Positions 37,342 to 45,908 are shown, counted from the first letter of the stretch. The stretch: DNA of 64,000 bases from JACKDW01 sp964621785 (GCA_964621785.1 CAZUPD010000001.1:62001-126000); one strand, 5' to 3'. Translations and numbers: made by a program. Notes: a model not told the origin generated them from the letters alone.

Positions 37342-38820
37342 CTACTGTGTCTGTTGCGTCAGGTCTTGGATCGACGTGCGTGTCGCACACGTGTGAGCGT
37401 CTGGATTCTTTTCACCTTCGAGACCGCGGCGCATCACCGACGCGATGTGTTTGTACGCGCCTTCCCACGCCCGCGCAGTCGCGGCATCAAACCCGCTGTC
37501 AGCCGCTTTGAGCGTCGCGAGAAGGGCCTCGCCGACGACATCGAAGTGCGACGGGCGAGCGCCGTAGGCCGCGTGCCGCCGACCGATATGTTCGAGGATG
37601 GGATCGAGTTGCTCCGGCGTTCGCAGCCCGTCGATGGCAACTTGCATCGCTTCGAGTAGCTTTCTTTGTTGGCCACGCATGTCCGCGGGAAACAGCTGTC
37701 TCAGGCTGGGCTCGCGGGCGAACAGGGCGGCGTAGAAGTCTGCGGTAAACCTGTCGGCTCGGTCAGCAATGCGGGCGAACGACCGCTGGACCAGGTCGGT
37801 CGCGCCCGACTGTGCATCCTCGCCGACGAATGTCTCTCGAAACAGGCCGAGGCGCATCAGTGTCGTTTTCGCGGCGAGGAGCTGTTGCACAAGCGCATCG
37901 GCCGACTCGGGGCGATCGCCGGGTGTACGCTTGACGCAACGGTCGACCAACGTGGCGAAGATTTCCGGGACTTCTGGAAGTAGGTCGTGGAGCTCGACAG
38001 AGACGAGCGCCCGCTTTTGCCCGCCCGAGGTGCGCCCGAGACACAGGTCGTAGAGCACGACCCCGAGTGAATAGAGGTCGCTGCGCTCCGACGACGGGAG
38101 ACCGCGCCAACGCTCAGGTGCGAGATAGTAGGGAGTTCCCAGGATCGTACTGACGTCGGTCCGACTCGTGTCGGTGATGGGGGACGTGTTCCGGAGCGTG
38201 TGGATGGACGAGGTGGCGTCGATGACTCCTGTCGTTTCGGCCACATCTTCTGGTGGCGGTGTGGCGTCATTGCTTGCATCATCAATGACTTCGACCGCAA
38301 CGCTAGACTCGTGGAGCTTGGCGATCCCAAAGTCGATGAGTTTTGGTTCACCTGTCTCATCGCACACAACGATGTTCGACGGTTTGATGTCCCGGTGCAG
38401 CACGCCACGCCGATGGGCCGCTGCAAGTCCGCGTACACACCCGATCGCGACGGATAGCACCTGTTGCCACGGCATCTCCACCGCGGTTTGCAAGGTCCGG
38501 CCGCGCACAAATTCGTAGGCGATATAGGGTTGACCGCGGGCTTCACCAACACGGTAAATCGTGACGACATTGGGGTGCTGGATCCTCGCTATCGCCCGCG
38601 CTTCGATGCGAAAGCGTTCGAGCGCTCCAGGCTCGCGCAGGATGTCCGGGGACAAAAACTTCAGGGCGACGTTGCGGGCCAACGTCCCCTCGTAGCCGAG
38701 GTAGACTTGGCCCATGCCGCCGCGACCAATCGGGCGCAGAAGTCGGTATCCGTCGACCACCTCGGGCGGCGTCCAAGCGTGCGTGGGCATTTGCTCGCTC
38801 ATCTGCTGTGACGTCTGCAT
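37342..38820 (-). CDS. Ser/Thr protein kinase fused to a globin domain
   Basis: 492 residues. Residues about 24-320 are a complete Hanks-type kinase: GRGGMGQVY, Lys54 in VALKF, Glu73, HRDIKPSN (Asp144), DFG (Asp163) and APERW. The stretch between DFG and APE is about 70 residues, with an inserted Ser/Thr/Glu-rich segment, against about 25 normally. Residues about 341-465 are a globin closest in pattern to flavohemoglobin N-termini: B10 Tyr363 (DFYAALF), CD1 Phe377 (LFPAD), E7 Gln385 (QQRKLL), proximal His416 (RRHAAYG), then FDVVGEALLATL. All heme and ligand residues are kept, so it should bind O2, NO or CO. It has no membrane helix. It lies 70 bp after the FHA/sigma-54 activator, in the same direction. 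Confidence 0.88.
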   Translation of the reverse strand: MQTSQQMSEQMPTHAWTPPEVVDGYRLLRPIGRGGMGQVYLGYEGTLARNVALKFLSPDILREPGALERFRIEARAIARIQHPNVVTIYRVGEARGQPYIAYEFVRGRTLQTAVEMPWQQVLSVAIGCVRGLAAAHRRGVLHRDIKPSNIVVCDETGEPKLIDFGIAKLHESSVAVEVIDDASNDATPPPEDVAETTGVIDATSSIHTLRNTSPITDTSRTDVSTILGTPYYLAPERWRGLPSSERSDLYSLGVVLYDLCLGRTSGGQKRALVSVELHDLLPEVPEIFATLVDRCVKRTPGDRPESADALVQQLLAAKTTLMRLGLFRETFVGEDAQSGATDLVQRSFARIADRADRFTADFYAALFAREPSLRQLFPADMRGQQRKLLEAMQVAIDGLRTPEQLDPILEHIGRRHAAYGARPSHFDVVGEALLATLKAADSGFDAATARAWEGAYKHIASVMRRGLEGEKNPDAHTCATRTSIQDLTQQTQ

Positions 38821-38890
38821 ACCACGTCTGGGCGCCCGAGAAGTTCTCGCCGCGACACGCGAGCGAACCCGCGGGCCGCTGCGGACGCCG

Positions 38891-40306
38891 TCAATCGTCG
38901 GGAGCGTCTTGCGGAATCTCGACTTCGTACATGGTGATCCAGCGTTTGATCTGCCTGCGATCGCGGTCGAGTTCTCGCGCGGCGGCCCGGATCGACCACC
39001 GATTTCGCTCGAGCGTTGCGACGAATTGTTCGCGGGTCGGACGTTTGCGCGTACCCCTGCGTTTGGGTGCAGTTTCGATGGGTGGGGTCGCAGGCGGCGA
39101 TTCGACGCGATCCGAGGAGGTCGAGCCCGCGTCCGGGCCTGCGGGCCTGGCCTGGTCGAGGAGCCACTGCGGCAGTGCCTCGCGGGCGATGGGCCTTTCA
39201 CATTGTATATGCATAAGGTCGTGAACCAGGCGGTTGAGACCGCGGAGATTCTCCGGCCAGTCGGCGGCGAGGATGACCTCGGCGGCCGGCGATGAAAGCT
39301 CGAGGTTTGGCCGATCGCTGAGTCCGCGTTGCTCCGCCCACGCCGCGGCAAGTCGCGTGAGCCAGGAGAAAATATCGACCCGCCGGTTTCGCAGGGGGGG
39401 GATGCTCAGCAGCCACAGGGACAGACGTGCGAACAGATCGCGGCGAAACGTGCCGGCCTCGACATCGCGATCCAACGCGCGGTTGGTCGCCGCGATGACC
39501 CGGACATCGACCACGCGCGAGTGGGTCGACCCAACCGCGGTCACTTCGCCGGACTCGAGTGCCCGCAACAGCTTGGGTTGCAGGTCGAGGGGAAGTTCGC
39601 CGATTTCGTCGAGGAACAACGAGCCCCTGTGGGCGGCCTGAAAAAAACCGTCACTCGCCGTGTTTGCACCCGTGAAGGCGCCCCGGACATGACCAAAGAG
39701 TTGGCTCTCGACCAGGGAGGCACTGAGGGCGGCGCAGTTGAGCGTGATCATTGAACCTGTTCGTCCGGACAGGCGATGGAGTTCGCCGGCGATACGCTCT
39801 TTGCCCGCGCCACTCTCCCCGATCATGAGGACAGGAGAGGGATCCCGCGCCATTTGGCCGATCCGTTGACGCACTCCCGCGATCGCCCGTGCCCGTCCCG
39901 GTACCAACTCGATATCGACAGCGGGGTCGTCGACCAGGTTCGGCGGTTCAGCTTCGTAGACCAACAGGACATCGCCGATCCGCAGGACAGAGTTGTGTGT
40001 GAGGTGGCGAGGCGTTTTGCCGACGGGGCAGCCGTCGATGGTCGAGCCGTTGCGCGACTCGAGGTCGATGGCGTAGTGGCGACCCTCGACGGAGTCCCAA
40101 CCGACGATCAGGTGGCGGCGTGAGACGGTGGCATGCTCGATGCGAAAACCCTTGGGCGGTTCGACTTTGCGCCCGAGGGTGAGGGGGCTGTCCGCGAGCT
40201 GTCGCACCGTTTCGAGCTCGGGTGGATGAACGACCGTCAAGCGGCGGAGGCGTGGCTCGCTCGTATGGGCGACGTGCTCGATCGTGAGTGTTTTCGTAAT
40301 CGACAC
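38891..40306 (-). CDS. FHA-domain sigma-54-dependent activator
   Basis: 471 residues in three parts. An FHA phosphothreonine-binding domain (about 22-118) shows LGRK, VSRRHL and SRNGST. An AAA+ sigma-54 activator domain (about 135-365) shows Walker A GESGAGKE (163-170), the GAFTGA loop (209-214) that touches sigma-54, and Walker B FLDEIGEL. A basic linker leads to a C-terminal Fis-type helix-turn-helix (WSIRAAARELDRDRRQIKRWI). FHA-type enhancer-binding proteins are known from Myxococcus xanthus, where a kinase is thought to set their activity. Here two kinases are in the same cluster. It is the only member of the cluster able to bind the TGTCCCCGGGGACA sites, which is inference. Confidence 0.92.
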   Translation of the reverse strand: MSITKTLTIEHVAHTSEPRLRRLTVVHPPELETVRQLADSPLTLGRKVEPPKGFRIEHATVSRRHLIVGWDSVEGRHYAIDLESRNGSTIDGCPVGKTPRHLTHNSVLRIGDVLLVYEAEPPNLVDDPAVDIELVPGRARAIAGVRQRIGQMARDPSPVLMIGESGAGKERIAGELHRLSGRTGSMITLNCAALSASLVESQLFGHVRGAFTGANTASDGFFQAAHRGSLFLDEIGELPLDLQPKLLRALESGEVTAVGSTHSRVVDVRVIAATNRALDRDVEAGTFRRDLFARLSLWLLSIPPLRNRRVDIFSWLTRLAAAWAEQRGLSDRPNLELSSPAAEVILAADWPENLRGLNRLVHDLMHIQCERPIAREALPQWLLDQARPAGPDAGSTSSDRVESPPATPPIETAPKRRGTRKRPTREQFVATLERNRWSIRAAARELDRDRRQIKRWITMYEVEIPQDAPDD

Positions 40307-40355
40307 GGCGGGATTGTTGCATCGAGTTGGTGTGTTTGACTACGTCGTCACGGGG

Positions 40356-41318
40356 TTAGATCGTCTTGGACCCGAAGAGCCAAATTTCAGAGATCCATTC
40401 CTCTCCCGGCTGAAAGGTGGTCAACGTCGACCCGTCTCGACCGCCGCAGGCAGGAATCGAACAGTGTATGTCGTCCTGAAACTCGGAGACTCGTTCGTGG
40501 TTGAGGCAGGTGGCACCGCCGGAGCCCCAGTGGGCCTCGATACCAAGACTATTGGGATACTGGTCGGAGTTGTACATTTGATCGTACCAGTAAACGTTGG
40601 TGCCTTCGACGGTATACGGGGTGCCGTCGCCACAGTAATCGGCCGTCAGCATTTTGAGTGTCGCTTGGCGTTGCCACCGGTTACTGGTGTCACGGGTATA
40701 GCCGAGCATTTTAGCTTTGTAGGCCGCTTCGCCGACACAGGCGAGTGTCACCCAGTTGTTGCTCTGCCAATCTGGACGCGCGGTAATCGTGTCGCGTCGG
40801 TAGCGGACGTCTTGAATCGGGGTGATCCAACCAGACTCGCACTGGTCATCGGGGTCGTTGTCCATTTCGTAGTCGATCTTGTATTTGACCGATGTCTCCG
40901 GGTCGTCGGACCATGTTGATTCGAAGGCAATATCTTCGATTTCGAGGTCGAAATCGGCGACTACGTCACCGTAGGTCGCGCGTAGCCGAATGGTCCACCC
41001 CTCGAGATACATACCGGCTTCTCCCGCGTACAGTACGTTATTCTCGACAATGAGAGGTATGATTTCATCGGCGTCCCAGGGAGGGGAGATACCGAGGAGG
41101 CTGACATTGTCACTGTTGGGCTGACCGTTGAGGCGCAACTCGGGGAAGTCGAAGTTGTTGACATACGGAGAGTTGGTGCAATCGGTGCAACCGAATCCGC
41201 CCGAGCGGACTTCGATGTCGTCTTCGATGGCAAGGTCGTCGTCGGACGGAGTTTCGGTGTCACAGGCGATGGTGAGAGAGAGGCAGAAGGCGACGAAGAT
41301 TGTGTTCTTGATGCTCAT
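40356..41318 (-). CDS. ADYC-domain lipoprotein
   Basis: A 320-residue lipoprotein: MSIKNTIFVAFCLSLTIAC is signal peptide and lipobox, then an acidic linker. The C-terminal part has the motif LTADYCGDGTPYTVEGT, which I recognise as the ADYC domain found in myxobacterial secreted proteins, with paired Cys (ACVGEAAY, ADYCGD, TCLNHERVS, CSIPAC). The function of ADYC proteins is unknown. It has its own predicted sigma-54 promoter (41351-41366) giving a leader of about 22 nt with GGGAG before the ATG. The FHA activator follows 49 bp downstream, probably on the same transcript. Confidence 0.8.
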   Translation of the reverse strand: MSIKNTIFVAFCLSLTIACDTETPSDDDLAIEDDIEVRSGGFGCTDCTNSPYVNNFDFPELRLNGQPNSDNVSLLGISPPWDADEIIPLIVENNVLYAGEAGMYLEGWTIRLRATYGDVVADFDLEIEDIAFESTWSDDPETSVKYKIDYEMDNDPDDQCESGWITPIQDVRYRRDTITARPDWQSNNWVTLACVGEAAYKAKMLGYTRDTSNRWQRQATLKMLTADYCGDGTPYTVEGTNVYWYDQMYNSDQYPNSLGIEAHWGSGGATCLNHERVSEFQDDIHCSIPACGGRDGSTLTTFQPGEEWISEIWLFGSKTI

Positions 41319-41350
41319 TTGAATGCTCCCGATGTCTTGCCCGGAGTAAG

Positions 41351-41366
41351 AGCATTCGGCGTGCCA
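41351..41366 (-). promoter_or_regulatory. Sigma-54 (-24/-12) promoter of the ADYC gene
   Basis: On the minus strand TGGCACG-CCGA-ATGCT matches the sigma-54 consensus TGGCACG-N4-TTGCW with one mismatch and the obligatory GG-N10-GC spacing. The predicted start is near 41340, 22 nt before the ADYC ATG. Two copies of the TGTCCCCGGGGACA palindrome stand upstream at about -81 and -111. Confidence 0.7.
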
Positions 41367-41400
41367 ACACATTATCTCGAGAATTCAAGGACAATTGGCG

Positions 41401-44301
41401 TCACGGGATGGACGGTGCCCCGGGGACATGTGGTTTTTTAGAAATGTCCCCGGGGACAGAAAATTGGTCTGCCGACAGAGGGCGCTCGAGCTCGGTGAGG
41501 CGGTTCCTATAACCCGGGCCGGCGCTGCGGTAATACGCTTTGACTTCCGCTCGGAGCTCGGTGACGCGAGCCTGTGAGCTCCCGATCTGAACCAGTGCGA
41601 GGGCGAGTGCTTCGGTCGCCCGCATCCGGAGGTCTTGGTATTTGGGTCGACCTTGACTCGTCACGATTGGACCGAGGGTTTTGCGGGCCTGCTCGAGATA
41701 CGGGACCGCTTGTTCGGCACGGCCGAGCGCGATGAGTGCCCTCCCGCGACCCGTGAGCGCGCGTGCGTGTGAGACTCTGTTCCACCACTCGTCTAGGTAG
41801 GGGGCAAAGTCAGCCATCGAAGCCGCGAACTGCTGTTCCGCCGCGGCCGCGTCACCTAAAAACAGCGCTCGCTCGGCGGCGAAAAGTCGATGAACGGCCG
41901 CGGACCACTCGTCATCGGACGAACACGAAAGAGCTTGTTGTAACGCTTTGGCGGCCTCGCGTGGATGATCCATCGCATCGAAAAACTGGGCCCGTAGGGC
42001 GCCGCATTCCAGACACTCATTTGCCAGTTCCGGGTAGTCGCTCGCAAGCACCTCGCAGGTACCCGCAAGTCGTTGCAAACCCTGCTCCGGTGACGAGGTC
42101 ATTGTAGCGATCAAGTACCGCAGCTTGAGGACCATCGAGTGGCCGGGCCCGAGGCGGCTGCTGAGTTCGGCCTTGGATCGGTCGAGGAGCTGGTGTTTCC
42201 GGGTTTCGTCGGTGATGACATTGGCGAGGCTGACCCGGTAGTTCCACGCGATATCGATCGGGTTTGCGAGTTGCGTCGACTCGGCCACGTCCACGGCCTG
42301 TGTGAGCAGCTCCTCCGCAGCATCGCGATCGCCCGAGTTGAGCAGCGTCAAACCGACGTTGCTCAACAACATAGCCTCGAGGTCAGGTCGTCCATGCACC
42401 CGCCGCATTAGTGCTTCGGCCAAACCTCGGCGTGTAAGTGCAGCTTTGGTATCTCCTCCGCGGCTCGTCAAAAACAGGAGTCGCGCCTGGGCCTCGGCTG
42501 CGATGTCGTCGCGCCGGGCTGCGATCGCGGTGTTCAGCGCCTGGTCCAGCACGTCGTAGGCCTGCTCCCATTGCAGCGCAACGAGGGCGATCTGCCCCTC
42601 CCGCAGCTCGCGTTCGGCTGTCAGCGGCGGGTAGTCGAGGGCCTCGACCCGGTCGTTGAGGTCGCGGACCTCCTGCAGTGCACGTTCGGTCTGACCTGCG
42701 TGTGCCATCACGTAGAGCTCGGCCAAGCGCCCTTGAAGCTGTTCGACGCGATATGCTTGCTGGGTATCTTCGGGCGGGGGAACTTCGGCCGCGAGCACTT
42801 CGAGGTCGTTGCAAAAGGCCAGAGCGGGCAGGTGGGTGACCATCGCCGGCGCTTGCCGAAGGTCCATCTCGCCGCCGGTGACCGAGGTGATCGCCTGGAC
42901 CAACGACCTTCGTGCACGTTCGTGGCAGCGCAGTTGCTGGCCGTAGATGTCCGAAGAGACCTCTTGTCGGGCATGGGCCTGGCAGGCCTCGCCCGCGCTT
43001 GCGTGCCATGCATCCGCATAACTCGACAGCCCGTCGACCACGCGGGTTTGCAGTTGCTCGTCGTCGAGTTTTCCGGCGATCTCAGCCTGTACGGCTGGGT
43101 GCCAGACCTCGGTCAGCTGCTTGTCCACGCCGGTACACGGCGCTTGGCCTGCCAGTGTCCAGGCCCCAAAGCCGACTCCAGTCATTGCAGCTACAAATGT
43201 TATGGCCAAAGCGATTCGCCGACGTGTTCGCTGCCGGTCGCGTCGCAGCTCGCCGATCAATTCCTCCATCGACGCAAACCGGTCGGTCGGTGAGGTCGCC
43301 AGGCCCCGGCGCAGCACGGCCACCAGCCAGGTCGGGATCCCCGGTTTGGAGGGTGGTACCCAGTTGCCGTCTTGGACGGCCTGGGACAATGCGCCGAGGG
43401 TGTCACCGTCAAATGGACGCGTGCCGTAGAGGGCTTCGAACAGGGCGATACAAAATGCAAACAGATCGCTGGCGGGGGTCGCTTGTTGGCCGAGCCATTG
43501 CTCTGGGGCCATATAGGCGGGTGTGCCCATGATGGCGCCCGTGCGGGTCATCGATTGAGGTAACAAGCCCTTTGGGACGGTTTCATTTTTTTGTGTCTCA
43601 AAAGACAGTTCTCGGGCCAGACCGAAGTCGACGACGCGCGGACGCCCTTGGCGGTCGATCAGGACATTTGCCGGTTTGAAATCGCGGTGGATCAGGCCGA
43701 CAGCGTGGGCTGCCTGCAGACCTTCTGCTGTCTCGACGAACATCTTTACCACGTCCCGCCACGGACGTTTTTCGCCGCGCATCCACTCCCCGAGTGTCTG
43801 GCCCTGGATCAGTTCCATCGCGATAAAGACCCGGTCCCCGTCGAAGCCGACATCGTGTACCTGCACGACGTTGGGGTGGGAGAGACGGGCCAGCGCTTGA
43901 GCTTCGCGGATCAGACGCAGCGGCGAGCCGGAGGTCTGGTGGTCACGCAACAACTTGAGGGCGAGTTTGCGGTCGAGTTCGGGATCGTAGGCTTCGACGA
44001 CCACACCCATCCCACCTGCGCCGAGCTGGCGGAGCACCACGTAGCGGCCGACCCTGTCCGGCAACGTCGCATTCGAGCTTTCGCGTGAGGGGGGGGACTC
44101 GGTTGTTCCAACGGCCGTGTCGGTGACCTGACTGATCGCGCCAGCGGAAGGCTCGTCGGTGGCGTGGTGCGTTGGCTGTACGGCAACTTCGGTGTTCGCA
44201 AACGCCGTGGCCGGCAGTGTCGACCCGAGCTTCTGTGTGTTGGAGATTTCCGACGACCCGCCGCGGTCGGACGCGATCGTCATGGTTTCGTCGACCGTCA
44301 T
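41401..44301 (-). CDS. Transmembrane Ser/Thr protein kinase with TPR-like outer domain
   Basis: 966 residues. After a Thr/Ser-rich N-terminus the kinase spans about 86-345: GAGGMGVV, Lys in LALKLL, HRDFKP (Asp207), DFG (Asp225), APEQW. One membrane helix (about 363-384, ALAITFVAAMTGVGFGAWTL) puts the remaining 580 residues outside. They contain Cys pairs and many helical hairpins with Ala/Leu spacing (LLSNVGLTLLNSGDRDAAEELL), a TPR-like receptor domain common in myxobacterial kinases. ATG 44301, with GGGG upstream, is chosen; the frame is open to 44631 but the extra residues would cover the promoter. The last 18 codons are made of the palindromes described at 41415-41458. Confidence 0.88.
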   Translation of the reverse strand: MTVDETMTIASDRGGSSEISNTQKLGSTLPATAFANTEVAVQPTHHATDEPSAGAISQVTDTAVGTTESPPSRESSNATLPDRVGRYVVLRQLGAGGMGVVVEAYDPELDRKLALKLLRDHQTSGSPLRLIREAQALARLSHPNVVQVHDVGFDGDRVFIAMELIQGQTLGEWMRGEKRPWRDVVKMFVETAEGLQAAHAVGLIHRDFKPANVLIDRQGRPRVVDFGLARELSFETQKNETVPKGLLPQSMTRTGAIMGTPAYMAPEQWLGQQATPASDLFAFCIALFEALYGTRPFDGDTLGALSQAVQDGNWVPPSKPGIPTWLVAVLRRGLATSPTDRFASMEELIGELRRDRQRTRRRIALAITFVAAMTGVGFGAWTLAGQAPCTGVDKQLTEVWHPAVQAEIAGKLDDEQLQTRVVDGLSSYADAWHASAGEACQAHARQEVSSDIYGQQLRCHERARRSLVQAITSVTGGEMDLRQAPAMVTHLPALAFCNDLEVLAAEVPPPEDTQQAYRVEQLQGRLAELYVMAHAGQTERALQEVRDLNDRVEALDYPPLTAERELREGQIALVALQWEQAYDVLDQALNTAIAARRDDIAAEAQARLLFLTSRGGDTKAALTRRGLAEALMRRVHGRPDLEAMLLSNVGLTLLNSGDRDAAEELLTQAVDVAESTQLANPIDIAWNYRVSLANVITDETRKHQLLDRSKAELSSRLGPGHSMVLKLRYLIATMTSSPEQGLQRLAGTCEVLASDYPELANECLECGALRAQFFDAMDHPREAAKALQQALSCSSDDEWSAAVHRLFAAERALFLGDAAAAEQQFAASMADFAPYLDEWWNRVSHARALTGRGRALIALGRAEQAVPYLEQARKTLGPIVTSQGRPKYQDLRMRATEALALALVQIGSSQARVTELRAEVKAYYRSAGPGYRNRLTELERPLSADQFSVPGDISKKPHVPGAPSIP
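41415..41458. promoter_or_regulatory. Pair of TGTCCCCGGGGACA palindromes, candidate activator (UAS) sites
   Basis: A perfect 14-bp palindrome at 41445-41458 and a copy with a degenerate left arm around CCCCGGGG at 41418-41425, centres 30 bp apart (about three helix turns). Together they also form a 12-bp inverted repeat (CCCCGGGGACAT / ATGTCCCCGGGG) with a 14-nt loop. They lie upstream of the ADYC sigma-54 promoter, inside the last codons of the kinase gene. A hairpin terminator or REP element is the alternative reading. Confidence 0.6.
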
Positions 44302-44600
44302 GGCATCCCCGCGTCGGTGAAGCTCGAAGAAACTGGCACGCGAGCCGACAGTATCGCATCGTTCGGAAAGAGTTGTGAGGTCCATTGCGCGTGGGAATGC
44401 AGCCACCGGATGTAGGAACCCGAAAATATGGTTGTGTGTACATTTTGATTGTGGGGTGGTTGGTACACCCGAGCGCCGACACGCCAGCGGGACTTCCGAG
44501 ATCCGGGAAACCGGGGGACATGCGTTGAAATCTTGGAAATGATGGGCATGCTGTGGCTCCTCGCGCGGTTTCGATGATGAACGTCCGGCGTAGTCAAACG

Positions 44601-44618
44601 AAAGCACGGAGCGTGCCA
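44601..44618 (-). promoter_or_regulatory. Sigma-54 (-24/-12) promoter of the transmembrane kinase gene
   Basis: On the minus strand TGGCACG-CTCC-GTGCTTT: perfect -24 element, one mismatch in the -12 element, correct GG-N10-GC spacing. Predicted start near 44592, giving a leader of about 290 nt before ATG 44301. Confidence 0.7.
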
Positions 44619-44654
44619 GTTGTGATTTCAAGTCGATACAGGGGTGCTGTCGAG

Positions 44655-44668
44655 TGTCCCCGGGGACG
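44655..44668. promoter_or_regulatory. TGTCCCCGGGGACG palindrome, candidate activator (UAS) site
   Basis: A single copy, one base from the perfect palindrome at 41445-41458, centred at about -70 from the predicted start of the kinase transcript and 53 bp before the ATG of the divergent FHA gene. It could serve both directions. Confidence 0.55.
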
Positions 44669-44714
44669 CTGACCTGTGGTCAAGCGACCTACGTCAGTGT
44701 AAATTTCGTGCGAA

Positions 44715-45908
44715 ATGGCGGTCACCGAAACGATCACGCGGGCGGGGACGGGCCGTCGGACGTTGGACCTGCAACACGTCCTCACGGTTGTGCATCCGCC
44801 CTCGCTGTGTGGCCGCTTCCAATTGACGGATCAACCAGTTGTCCTCGGTCGCAAAGTCGATCCGCCCGAGGGAGTGCGACTCGCACATGCGACCGTCTCG
44901 CGCCGGCACCTCGCCATTCACTGGGATCGGGAGGCGGGTTGCCACTACGCCGCAGAGCTCGGTTCGCGCAACGGCTCGACCCTCAATGGGGCGCGCTTGA
45001 ACCAGGTTCCCCGCCAACTCCGCGACAACTCGGTCCTGCGCCTCGGCGATGTGTTTGTGGTCTACGAAGTTGAATCTACAACGACTCCAGATGACGACCA
45101 TGTCGACCGGGATGCGATCTGGGGTGAGGCGCTGTCGATGGCAAGCCTACGTGGGCGGGTCGGGCAGATGGCGCGCGACCCCTCGCCCGTCCTCATCCGC
45201 GGGCAAAGTGGTGCGGGGAAGGAGCGGGTCGCCGGCGAGCTCCATCGGCTGTCTGATCGGACAGGACGAATGGTGACCCTCAACTGCGCGACCCTGAGTG
45301 CGACGTTGATCGAAAGCCAATTGTTTGGACATGTCCGCGGGGCTTTTACGGGGGCCAAGCACGCGAGCGAGGGATTTTTCCAGGCCGCCGACGGGGGGTC
45401 CCTGTTTCTCGATGAGATCGGTGAGATGCCCGTCGAATTGCAACCGAAGTTGCTGCGCGCGATCGAGTCGGGCGAGGTCACGGCCGTCGGTTCGACACAG
45501 CGTCGGATCGTCGATGTGCGGGTGATCGCAGCGACCAACCGCAACCTGGCGGAGGAGGTCGAGGACGGAAGGTTTCGCCGAGATCTGCTCGCGCGCCTGT
45601 CGTTGTGGTTGTTGGAGGTCCCCTCGCTGCATCGCCGCCGGGTCGATGTCCTGGCCTGGATCGATCGGCTCGCCGCGAGATGGGCCCACCAGCGCGGACA
45701 CTCCGATCGGCCGAGCTTCGAGTTCTCGCCACCGGCGGTCGAAACGATTTTGCTGGCGGACTGGCCCGAGAATTTGCGCGGGCTCAACCGTTTGGTCCAC
45801 GAATTAGTGCATCTACAACCAGGAACCATTCGACGTGAGGCATTGCCGCCATGGTTGCTCGAACGCGCAGGTTGTGCGATTACTCAGTCGAGACGACAAC
45901 AGGCGTAA
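44715..45908 (+). CDS. FHA-domain sigma-54 activator lacking the DNA-binding domain
   Basis: A 397-residue close paralogue of the protein at 38891-40306: FHA (LGRK, VSRRHL, GSRNGST), AAA+ domain with Walker A GQSGAGKE, GAFTGA loop and FLDEIGEM, colinear to LPPWLLE. The paralogue then continues for about 85 residues with a Fis-type helix-turn-helix; this one stops after 12 residues (CAITQSRRQQA). Its end overlaps by 29 bp, antisense, the end of the oxidoreductase gene, so there is no room for the lost domain. Sigma-54 activators without DNA-binding domains exist (FlgR of Helicobacter pylori) and work from solution. It could also modulate the full-length paralogue by mixed hexamers. It is divergent from the kinase gene. 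Confidence 0.88.
   Translation: MAVTETITRAGTGRRTLDLQHVLTVVHPPSLCGRFQLTDQPVVLGRKVDPPEGVRLAHATVSRRHLAIHWDREAGCHYAAELGSRNGSTLNGARLNQVPRQLRDNSVLRLGDVFVVYEVESTTTPDDDHVDRDAIWGEALSMASLRGRVGQMARDPSPVLIRGQSGAGKERVAGELHRLSDRTGRMVTLNCATLSATLIESQLFGHVRGAFTGAKHASEGFFQAADGGSLFLDEIGEMPVELQPKLLRAIESGEVTAVGSTQRRIVDVRVIAATNRNLAEEVEDGRFRRDLLARLSLWLLEVPSLHRRRVDVLAWIDRLAARWAHQRGHSDRPSFEFSPPAVETILLADWPENLRGLNRLVHELVHLQPGTIRREALPPWLLERAGCAITQSRRQQA

Noticed and set aside
44302..44631. Extension of the transmembrane kinase to 44631
   Set aside because: The extra residues would cover the -24/-12 promoter and are not kinase-like; ATG 44301 has a ribosome site.
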